Part shown: positions 10,350-17,477 of the stretch, in pieces
Position numbering within the stretch: position 1 is the stretch's first letter
How the letters are laid out: the number at the start of each line of letters is the position of its first letter
The notes under the pieces: model-generated
What the model saw: the letters and a program-made list of their open reading frames with translations, nothing else
Told to the model about the DNA's origin: nothing
Databases searched by the model: none
Made by a program: the position numbers and the translations under genes
NCBI GenBank assembly: GCA_004369085.1
Contig: ML210486.1
Location: 4,443-21,919 of the forward strand
Direction: 5' to 3'
Length of the DNA: 17,477 nucleotides
Source: Coprinopsis marcescibilis
Lineage: Eukaryota > Basidiomycota > Agaricomycetes > Agaricales > Psathyrellaceae

Positions 10350-10422
10350 GGTGACTCAGCGGGTTGAGGGCACCCACGCCCCATGGCTTTGGAGGCTGGA
10401 GGCTGTCGTTGGTTCGGTGGAC
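10350..10422 (+). repeat. Possible tRNA-derived SINE head (A box / B box)
   Basis: TGACTCAGCGGG at 10352-10363 matches the RNA polymerase III A-box consensus TRGCNNAGYNGG with one mismatch, and GGTTCG at 10411-10416 matches the core of a B box. The spacing of about 60 bases is at the upper end of the tRNA range. No cloverleaf or clear tail was found, so this is tentative. Confidence 0.25.
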
Positions 10423-10580
10423 TTGCTTCAGGTTGCCCTTGATAAATTTCTCTGACTGGGTATGTAACATATACATGTAAGTTTCACCACTCAGCGCTCA
10501 GCACCAGGGCAGTGTAAAATAATATGAGCCCGGCAATACAGTCAACTGCCACTCACCAGTGCAAGCAGCTGTGAGCTTAG

Positions 10581-10700
10581 ATATGTACTAGTGGGATTTG
10601 TACTGAAGGTTGGGATTTGTTTTGGGTACAGTCCTGGACAAGCAAAATCTGCAAAAAGTAAAATTCTTGATTTTCTTGCAATCCTCCCACTAGATTTGTA
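10581..10700. mobile_element. Possible tiny MITE (106 bp) beside the pogo element
   Basis: CTAGTGGGA at 10588-10596 and TCCCACTAG at 10685-10693 form a 9-bp perfect inverted repeat, with partly matching sequence inside it (ATTTG against CAATC). The outer flanks ATATGTA (10581-10587) and ATTTGTA (10694-10700) look like a 7-bp target duplication with one mismatch. The inside contains TACAGTCCTGGAC, which resembles the pogo end 120 bp downstream. The inverted repeat is short enough to be chance. Confidence 0.3.
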
Positions 10701-10749
10701 AGATTTTTTGTCAAGAGACCCAGATTTCAAAAGACGTCGAAAAAGGTAC

Positions 10750-10773
10750 AGTCATTGACCATCTCACGTGACA
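10750..10773 (+). repeat. Left terminal inverted repeat of the pogo element
   Basis: Starts CAGTCATTGACCATCTCACG directly after TA. It pairs with 13709-13732. Confidence 0.9.
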
Positions 10774-11236
10774 CGATCACAAAATGAGACACATTTCCTT
10801 TATTCATGTCCTAGCTCTGCTGGATTTTGCTTAACTGCAATGAAACTTGGCATGTGAGGTCTTTGGCATTGTTCGAATGTACAATTGAATTTTTGTTGTG
10901 GGGAGACTACCCATTAGCAAGCAAATTTAGTAGTAAACTTGCTGATATTCAAAAATTGATCTGTTTTCGGGACTCTTCAAAGATGTTACATGCCCGAGCA
11001 CATGCAATTTGGCCCCTCTGTCACCTCAAACGGTGCCCAGACAATGTCAGAGGACTACTGAATATATTTCTGAGGGTGTACCATTTTTTGAGAGTGATAG
11101 CTGAGCAGAGTGGCATCAAGAGTTGACATAAAAAATGTTTGGGGAAGCCTCATGCAGGGGTACTCTCTCGTTTGCTCCCATTAACTCACTTCTTACCTTC
11201 CATACATTGCTCTACTCCCTTTCTTGCTCATTGAGC

Positions 11237-13479
11237 ATGGTCAACAAGGCAAAATCCAAGGATGAAAAGGCGTGCGAGCTTGCACAACTCAAGGAATTGC
11301 TGATGCAGAGGGCAATTGCAGCATACAATGTCAAGCAATCAAAGCCTCCAGGGGTCACTCGGGATGGTACACAAGCTGTTTGCAAGCGAATTCAGACCGA
11401 ATATTACAATGAAACTGGGAAAAACATTAAACTAAATCACAACACTGTCAATGAATGATGGAAAGGCAGAAAAAGTCACCTCGAAACTGCCCAGGATCGA
11501 GAGCTGCTCTTACCTGAAGAGACTCAACTTGTGATCAACCACCTCATCACTTCGGCCAACCAAGGATTCCCTCTCAGCTACCAGCACCTCAAACTAGTCA
11601 TAGACAAAATCCTACGGGCTCGACTTGGCAATGAATTTTCAGATAAGAGCGTCGGACCACAATATGCAGAGCGATTTGTTCAACGCCATTCTGATCAGCT
11701 GAAGGCTGTTTGGTCAACACCTCTAGAGATGAAACGGGCACAAGCTTCCAACAAAAACACCAAAAACGCATTTTACAACCTTCTCAACGCAGCACTCAAC
11801 AACCACGACATTAAACCGCACAACATCTATGGGTTCAACAAGGTGGGGTGTCAACCATATGGCTCAGAGCGCGAGTGCGTGATTGGTCCACAAGGTCCTG
11901 GACTCCAATATCAGCAACACACAGGTAGTCGTGAGAACATTACTGTTATTGTAGCAATCTGTGCTGATGGCAGGGCTCTTCCTCCAGCAATGATATTCAA
12001 GGGGAAGGGGTATCAGATCAAATGGAAGCAAGAGAATCCTGCAAATGCATTGTGAGTCTTTTTACCATTAGTTGTGATTTGGACTTACTTTGCCTATCCA
12101 AAAGCATCGGATACTCGCAAAAGGGATGGACCAACAAGCAGATTGGCCTTGATTGGCTCAAGCTGTTCCACATGGCAACAGTCAAGAGGGCTAATGGTGA
12201 ATTCCGCCTGCTGCTTGTTGATGGGCACACATCACACTATAGCCTGGAGTTTCTTCAGTTTGCACAAGAGCACAAAATTGTTGTCCTCTGCTATCCATCA
12301 CATACCACACATATCTATCAGGGCCTAGATGTTGTAATATTCGCAGTACTCAAACGCTGCCTCAGCACTGAGTGCAACAACTTTGTACGTGAACATGGAC
12401 AAGAGATTACAAAGGAAAACTTCCTTCAAATCTACAGCAAAGCACATCTCACTGCCTTGACAGAGGACAATGTTTGCGAAGCATTCCAAAAGACTGGCGT
12501 CCACCCCTTTGATCCATCCGTCATTTCACCCAAGATGCTTGCTCCAAGCAGAACATCATCAATTGATTCCAATCTCCCTGCACTGCTTGCCACACCCTTC
12601 CGACACATAACAAAGATGCTCCAACACCTTGTAATAGAAGATGACACACCACTTGGGACCATTGATGAAGATGATGAAAGCAGACCACCCTCCCCGTCTG
12701 ATGCACAGGTTGCACACCAAAAGACCATTGTTGATGAAGCGGCACGAGAACTAGCCAAAACAAACATTGGGTACCTTTTAGGAACAAAGCCAGTGACATC
12801 GAACTCACCTTTTCTGCACATCCCTATGGGTCCTATCTCAAAATCCACCACTTCCTCCATTGCCAACATGCTGAAGATAGAGCCACAGTCAGTCAATGAG
12901 GTCCACCTTCTCGCAGCACTTCAAGAGTCTGAGGCGGCAAACCAGGCTCTGCACAAGCGTGTCATCCAGCTGCAGGCATCACAAATCCTCAACGAAGCAT
13001 ACTGTAACAAGCTGCGCCACCAGCTTGCCCAAAAAGAGGAGAAGAAGGGGAAGAAGGGGAGGGGGAAACTTCTCAGAGATGGCTTACCCCAATTGATGTC
13101 AGGCAACGCATTCTTCGAGAAAGTTGTTGAATTTACAGAGTTACAGAAGGCACAGGAGGAGGAGGCTGTTGTCAAGGCTCAAGCAAAGGAGGTCTGTAAG
13201 GAAGCCTGCCAGGAGTGGGAACTGAAGAACCAAGAGATCAACAAGCAGAAGAGGGAACTCCAGGAGGAAATCGCAGCATGGACAAAGATGAAACAGGCTG
13301 CAAAAACGGCCAGAAAGCGATTCACAATACGAAAACCCCATTGAGATATCAAGAAGAAAGCACCTAAACCAAGATTGAAGTCTTTTATTGCTGCAGCCAT
13401 GGAAGGAAACAAGAGTGCGACCAATAGCAGTGATGAGGACAACAACAGCAATGTGGATAATAGTGATGATGATGACTGA
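11237..13479 (+). pseudogene. Pogo/Fot1-type DDE_1 transposase, inactivated
   Basis: This enzyme would cut and paste its own element. Two exons, 11237-12051 and 12105-13479, are joined across a 53-nt intron with donor GTGAGT and the branch-like CTTAC. Splicing restores PANA..IGYSQKGWT, as expected for the family. In order: an N-terminal helix-turn-helix region (residues about 10-80), a CENP-B-like second DNA-binding region with YAERFVQRH, the DDE core, and a C-terminal coiled coil (about 555-680) ending in an acidic tail. The core keeps LLLVDGHTSH (Asp codon 12220-12222) and, 35 residues later, YQGLDVVIF (Asp 12328-12330). The first Asp is lost: the motif reads YGFNKVG, with Asn at 11837-11839, where the family has D-E. 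In-frame TGA codons lie at 11456-11458 and 13342-13344. Reading through the second adds 44 residues (KKKAPKPRLKSF... to DNSDDDD). I chose the ATG at 11237 over 11135 because the family-like sequence starts there. Confidence 0.9.
12052..12104 (+). other. Intron of the pogo transposase (53 nt)
   Basis: Donor GTGAGT, branch-like CTTAC and acceptor AAAAG. Without removal, the frame hits TGA at 12053-12055. Removal joins the two frames at the conserved IGYS.KGW motif. Confidence 0.8.
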
Positions 13480-13708
13480 TTGATGTGGCTTGGGTGGCTG
13501 CAGCATTCCCCGAGAAACTGTCTTGTTGCTTGATCGGTGCCGAAATGCTGGGTCTCTGTCTCATTTCCGCTCTAGTTTGTGAACTACCACTCCTTCCACA
13601 GTCAAAATACATTTTTAATGAAGTGTCAATACCATTGCATGCATTTATCCAGGTCTTTTCATGAGCATGTCATTTATCCGTTCATACCAGGTAAGTTGAC
13701 TAAAATTC

Positions 13709-13732
13709 GTCATGTAAGACGGTCAATGACTG
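13709..13732 (-). repeat. Right terminal inverted repeat of the pogo element
   Basis: On the minus strand it starts CAGTCATTGACCGTCTTACA directly after TA. It differs from the left end by A/G, C/T and G/A only. Confidence 0.9.
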
Positions 13733-13833
13733 TATCTCCGAAGTTTTTCCCATGAGTTTTAGCTGTTGCCAAATTTTTGGGGATATAACACGAAAATTGT
13801 ATGCGATAAAATCAATGTAAAATTGGTGCCCAA

Positions 13834-14205
13834 CTAGTTAAGAACTGCTTCAATACTTCGAAGCACGCGATTAGAGATAGTACAATGGCCCTTGTATTTC
13901 CGAACCACCCATGCTGCAGCCTTTCCACTCAACCCAACCTCATAAGCGTGCATGAAACGCCATGACTGGTTGACGAAACACCGGATAACATCCACTGGAC
14001 AGGCGTCAAGCCGCTTGTTTGCCATTGCCTTTGCAGCTTCAAAGTTCCTCTTCTGTTCTTCCCTATATCTATACTTGGCCCACCACCAGTACTAAGAAAA
14101 CAAAGAATAGAGTCAGCCACAACAATGATTGACCCAAACTCTAGCCAAGAACACACCATTTCGATGGGATTTAACTCACAGTGGAACTTTGGACAGGTCC
14201 AGCCA
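13834..14205 (-). pseudogene. Tc1/mariner-type (DDE_3-like) transposase, C-terminal fragment
   Basis: The first piece reads CPKFHCELNPIEM. The NPIE motif carries the third catalytic acidic residue of IS630/Tc1/mariner transposases. A 65-nt intron follows (14092-14156, donor GTGTGT, acceptor CTTAG). The second piece (13834-14091) starts YWWWAKYRYREEQKRNF and continues through KRLDACPVDVIRCFVNQSWR and GLSGKAAAWVVRKYKGH to a TAG stop. The same layout, FLPKFHCELNPIEMYW then R-x-Y-R and S-W-R-x-M, is common in Agaricomycete transposases (recalled, not checked). The catalytic domain upstream is missing: 14220-14354 is open but does not resemble it. The fragment starts 100 bp outside the pogo right end and is oriented opposite to it. 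Inactive. Confidence 0.75.
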
Positions 14206-14507
14206 TGACTAAAAAGAGTAGAGATACAGCTTACACGAGGCACAGTGACCTCTATGCAACCCCAATGCATTTTTTGGAGCACTTTACTTAGCCGAAGGGC
14301 TGTTGAATGGTCTCCGGTCATCAAGGACCTTCCTAGTTGGGTGAACTCATTCATTATTTTTTGAAGGATTATCCTGACAGATTTTTTAGATATTTTTCTC
14401 AGGAATAGTGCTTATGGAAAGGCATCGATTGCACCAGAGATGCAGGCCTTCAAGATGGATTATATGGGCAGACTGTTAGAAAGGAAGGATAATACATTGG
14501 GTTTCAC
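14206..14507. other. Interval between two decayed minus-strand pieces
   Basis: A minus-strand frame stays open over 14220-14354 (ALRLSKVLQKMHWGCIEV...), but I recognise nothing in it. Near 14198-14225 a short GTAAGC...TTTTTAG stretch resembles a splice pair that would feed the PKFHCELNPIE exon. The rest is AT-rich and uninformative. Confidence 0.4.
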
Positions 14508-14821
14508 TCAGTCGTGTGCATAGTAGTATGCTTGCGATTGATGACAAACGAAGTGCATATCGTGCTCGCCATGTGTACGAGACTACAATTCATGATGCAC
14601 AGTGTAAATCCTTGCCTAAAAATTGGTTGAAACAAGTATGGCAGCTTTTTTCGAGGTTTTTTAATTAGCACAAAACATACCTTCTTATCATATCCATTGA
14701 ACCTGTAATACACAGATATCACAGCTACAAATGCATGAGCATTAGCACTAACCACTGTGCCATCAATAATTTCACAATCATAACCACACAATGCAGAACA
14801 CTCTTCCATCAGTGATGACAT
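14508..14821 (-). pseudogene. Unknown two-exon ORF, probably decayed
   Basis: Exon 1 (14681-14821 and open upstream without a stop near its ATG) reads MSSLMEECSALCGYDCEIID, then GTVVSANAHAFVAVISVYYR and FNGYDKK. A strong donor, GTATGT, and acceptor TTTTTAG bound a 65-nt intron (14616-14680) with the branch-like TGCTAATTA. Exon 2 (14508-14615) continues in phase as ARIYTVHHEL, a TAG at 14583-14585, then SRTHGEHDMHFVCHQSQAYY to a TGA at 14508-14510. The good splice signals and the in-phase continuation argue for a former gene. I do not recognise the family. It may be an accessory or N-terminal piece of a transposon. Confidence 0.4.
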
Positions 14822-15592
14822 AATTTCCCGTGTGAATCCATCACGTGACTATGTTACCTGATCCTTTAAATCATCGGACGTGCGCTTAATGTACAGTACT
14901 CTAAGACGAAACTGTTCTTAAGGTAAGGAAGCCTACAAGGGTATGAGAGAGAATACGATGCACTGAAATCGTGTCCCATCAAATTACCCGTAATTTACAC
15001 AGAGAATCACAAGTAAATTAACTAATTTTCACTCGGAAGTTCCAATGGGAAGCTCCTTCCTATGCAAATATACCGATTATAATTATTTAAAGGGCTGGTC
15101 CCGGCTCCTACATTGCCCTGCTCGTTGCCATCAGCTTCATGATTGTGGCTATGCTTCCAATCCTATTCAAAATCAGCAAACCTGGTTCCTGTTACGACGC
15201 AAGGCAAATAGTACGCCTTAGTCGTTCGTTGATAGTTTGCGATTGAGTCGAGATGATTGAGTTGATCGAGAGAGTCGAGATGAACTAATGTCAAGACGAT
15301 TGAGTTCCTGGAGTTTTCAAGTAAGACGATCCGTCGACAAGAAGACTAACAAAAGTCTTTTTCACTAACTATCGAGTGATAAAAGGGAAACAAGATTGAA
15401 ACTAAAGTACAACTACCCAACTAGGTAAGTTTAAATAAACTATTCTTATCTCTTATCAATCGTTATCGATAAGTTCCATCCGTTATTGTATCTAAATAAG
15501 AAAAACAATATGTCATACATCATATCTTCTTATCTTCCTAAAAATACCCCCAAGTTCTGGATTGACGGTCAGGGGTATCTACTGATTCATAA
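14822..15592. repeat. AT-rich LTR-like region of the gypsy element (boundaries unresolved)
   Basis: This interval lies directly downstream, on the minus strand, of the last gypsy ORF, where the 3' LTR should be. It has no ORF. It has TATA-like sequence (TATTTAAAGGG on the plus strand near 15084-15094), repeated GATTGAGT and GAGTCGAGATGA motifs at 15241-15312, and a G-run (minus strand ACTTGGGGGTA near 15546-15556) that could be a polypurine tract. The matching 5' LTR is outside the window, so I could not fix the LTR ends by comparison, and no 5-bp target duplication could be tested. Confidence 0.45.
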
Positions 15593-16994
15593 TCAAACAA
15601 ACCCATCCTTCGGGAAATAGTCCATCTGAATCTGATAACACTCATCTTCTGTCAACACATATCCTCCTTCATGTTCCACCGTTGAAGGCGGTGTAACATT
15701 ACCCCCATTCTTGATCTGAAGCCTTCTGGATTCAGTCTCGATGGTTGTTGTAGTTTCCGTACTTGTCCCAGTTGTAAGCATGAGATCCCCAGTCGTTGAC
15801 GTCGTTGTCATGATACCAAGCACGTGAGCCCTTAAGGCGGCAGGGGTATAGTCAATTGAGGCTGCATTTGTCATCGTTTGGGAGGTGTCGGGGTGCTTCT
15901 TCTCCACAGGTTTGACATTCATATTGATGGGGACAGAGGGCTTTGAGATGTTTGTCGGATCGGCAGGTGAAACACAGTTTTTTTCCGTTTCGAGTCGGTG
16001 GCAGTCAAGGGGTTCAGGTTGTTCCGAAATTGGGAATATGTCCGTCTGAGTGTGTCCGAACGGTAGAAGGTCCCAGAGTAGAGTTCGTCCGGCTATCATG
16101 TTGATGTCCTTCGATTCGGACAGTGGAAGTTGGATTGGTGAGTCCGACCAATAATAGAATGGTCTTGTGGGATCTCTTGGAAGTCGACTGGGTTCTCCCT
16201 TTGACCATTGGAGAAAAACGTGTCATGGGGATGTGCGGTGTTCGAGTTGGTCCTCGAACGACATTTTTTTCCTTTTCTTGCTGTTTGAGTATTGGTTGTC
16301 GGGGTTGAGGAATCGGTTCTTGTTCGAGAATCTGTTGATTCTGGGAGATTATGATCTCGAGATTGGTTAACTTCTGATGTTCCCGGTTGTCCGGGAGGGG
16401 GTGTCGCATTTTAACTGATTCCCGTTCTTCTTCTTCTTGCTTCATTTCTCGGTATTTCTTGTCACATTTCATCAGGAGTAGGGCCCAAGATTCTTGAAGA
16501 GCCTGTCCAAGTGAATCCAAATTGGAGAACTGTTGTCGTAAGTCGTGGAGGAGTTTCTTAGTGTCCTGAATGCTTCCAAAAAGTCGTTCTTGTTGATATA
16601 CAAATTGTTGAAAGGAGAGGTAGGTGTCAGCCTTGACGTCGCCAGAATGGTCTTGATCCCCATTCATGGGGTCAAATCGATAGGTAGGAATCGAGAAGAA
16701 TTGATCAGAGCCGATGGTATGATAGTACCATTCTGCTATTTCCTCTTCTTCTTTGGTACTTGCAGTGCGATAGGTCCCGTCGAATTCCTTTTGAATGGCG
16801 TGTTCTCTCTGAGGGGGGTGTTCGTATCAATGAGGAAGATAGAGGGGGTGTTCATAAGAGGCATATTTTGCATTTTGAACTCGTTCGAGTTTTTCTTCAG
16901 GTTTGGTTGGATATTCCAAACTGTATTGGCCGGGTCGAGTGGGGATAGGACCGATGAGTTCGTTGGAGTAGGCGAGGTCGTTGGTTTGAGACAT
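15593..16994 (-). pseudogene. Extra ORF downstream of gypsy pol, unknown function (about 466 codons)
   Basis: An ATG at 16994 lies about 70 nt after the pol stop. It opens a frame (MSQTNDLAYSNELIGPIPTR...) that continues to 16014 except for one TGA at 16827-16829. After a one-base frame change, best placed at the A-run 16214-16218, a second frame runs to the stop at 15593 (RPFYYWSDSPIQLPLSESKD ... ECYQIQMDYFPKDGFV). Residues about 125-190 are charged and Gln/Leu-rich (YQQERLFGSIQDTKKLLHDL, KKYREMKQEEEERE), which suggests a coiled coil. The region after it is Pro/Gln- then Thr-rich and disordered-looking. There is no zinc knuckle, protease motif, signal peptide or membrane segment, so it is neither a typical gag nor env. 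Its position between the chromodomain and the 3' LTR shows that it belongs to the element. Confidence 0.65.
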
Positions 16995-17063
16995 TGTTAG
17001 GCAAGTTGGGATGGATGTTTAATCTGAATAGATTGAAGTTCTAGTGTCGATTTGTTCTTGTCC

Positions 17064-17477
17064 TTATAGTTGATGTAACTTCTTGTAATCTTTCAAGATC
17101 CGAGTGGCATTGATCAAATGACCAGGGGGTTCCCATGATGCTTCAGATAACGGGTATCCTTTCCATTGGACGAGGAACAAGTGACCTTTTCCTCGTTTCT
17201 TGTGATTGATAAACGATTCCACTTCGTATTCTTCTTGACCATCGATAAGGTCAGGTGGTAGAGTGGAGTGGGAAGGGCCGTGCATGTCGGTGTCCGTATA
17301 TGGAGATAGCCATATGGTGTGGAAGACGTCGTGAATCTTCCATTGATCCAGTAGGGCGAGGCGATAAGAGACTGGTCCAATGACTTCTGTTATCTCAAAG
17401 GGTCCTTCCTGTTTTGGTCTTATTTTGTTGGAAAGATATCGTTGGTTGAGATTCTTCGCTTCTAGCCACACTTTATC
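17064..17477 (-). CDS. Ty3/gypsy pol, integrase C-terminus and chromodomain (partial, 5' end off the window)
   Basis: The frame is open from the window edge and ends at TAA 17064-17066, giving the last 137 residues. DKVWLEAKNL, RPKQEGPFEI and VSYRLALLDQWKIHDVFHT form the conserved GPY/F end of the integrase (KL.P...GPF.I...I....YRL.LP....IH.VFH). A chromodomain follows at about residues 82-133 (EYEVESFINHKK ... FLVQWKGYPLSEASWEP), with the aromatic/WKGY and W-E-P positions of chromovirus integrases, which steer integration to marked heterochromatin (known for the lineage). No lesion is visible in this part. The RT, RNase H and catalytic integrase domains would lie beyond 17477. Confidence 0.93.
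   Translation of the reverse strand, partial: DKVWLEAKNLNQRYLSNKIRPKQEGPFEITEVIGPVSYRLALLDQWKIHDVFHTIWLSPYTDTDMHGPSHSTLPPDLIDGQEEYEVESFINHKKRGKGHLFLVQWKGYPLSEASWEPPGHLINATRILKDYKKLHQL

Larger units (their letters stand above)
10748..13734 (+). mobile_element. Fot1/pogo-type DNA transposon, full length (2,983 bp plus TA duplications)
   Basis: The inverted repeats begin CAGTCATTGACC, at 10750-10773 on the left and 13709-13732 on the right, with 21 of 24 positions identical. The three differences are all transitions. Both ends abut TA (10748-10749 and 13733-13734), the target duplication of the Tc1/mariner/pogo superfamily (known), and a CAGT start is typical of pogo-like ends. The single gene inside, 11237-13479, encodes a CENP-B/DDE_1-type transposase in the expected orientation. 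The element is structurally complete, but its transposase is dead, so it could move only if another copy supplied the enzyme. Confidence 0.92.

Noticed and set aside
12432..13506. Minus-strand ORFs opposite the pogo transposase, including a 154-codon one
   Set aside because: They mirror the transposase coding sequence and have no recognisable content of their own.
15593..16994. Calling this ORF gag
   Set aside because: Gag precedes pol and often has a CCHC knuckle. This ORF follows pol and has none, so only its position is stated.
16123..17000. Plus-strand ORFs opposite the gypsy extra ORF, up to 151 codons
   Set aside because: They are antisense to a frame that continues in order from pol. 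Low-complexity and without motifs.

Overview
The window looks like repeat-rich, gene-poor DNA from a basidiomycete fungus, probably an Agaricomycete. The evidence is: introns of 50-65 nt with GT..AG ends, a remnant of the secreted heme-thiolate peroxygenase (UPO) family that is expanded in these fungi, a chromodomain Ty3/gypsy retroelement, and a Fot1/pogo-type DNA transposon. No gene in the window appears intact. Almost everything recognisable is a transposable element or a gene broken by decay or insertion. No tRNA, rRNA or CRISPR array was seen.

Layout. (1) 100-480, minus: a Ty3/gypsy integrase zinc-binding (H2C2) remnant with several TGA stops and a frameshift. (2) About 640-6280: a GC-rich block made of a diverged tandem array. 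Two roughly 2.2-kb units (A 640-2845 and C 4063-6280, offset about 3.42 kb) flank a truncated unit B (3180-3830). The array holds only short, frameshifted coding-like segments and I recognise no product. (3) 6280-7600: AT-richer DNA with one long, weakly supported decayed frame. (4) 7602-9736, minus: a UPO pseudogene with signal peptide, heme-ligand PCP motif, a 50-nt intron and several lesions. A 1,005-bp non-autonomous DNA transposon (8110-9114) lies inside it, with 17-bp perfect terminal inverted repeats and a 7-bp target duplication. (5) 9800-10747: mostly featureless, with a possible tRNA-derived SINE and a possible 106-bp MITE. (6) 10748-13734: a full-length pogo/Fot1 element, bounded by TA and 24-bp inverted repeats, with a one-intron transposase carrying two in-frame TGA stops and a lost catalytic Asp. 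(7) 13834-14205 and 14508-14821, minus: a C-terminal fragment of a Tc1/mariner-type (NPIE motif) transposase and an unknown two-exon ORF. (8) 14822-17477: the 3' part of a minus-strand Ty3/gypsy element. It contains the integrase C-terminus plus chromodomain, an unusual extra ORF of about 466 codons directly after pol, and then an AT-rich LTR-like region.

How it fits together. The region reads as a transposon graveyard. Almost all in-frame stops inside recognisable frames are TGA, as expected from CGA to TGA change at CpG sites (methylation-linked decay or basidiomycete RIP-like mutation). The most unusual items are the post-pol ORF of the gypsy element, the uncharacterised TIR element with a 7-bp duplication inside the UPO gene, and the tandem array of unknown origin.
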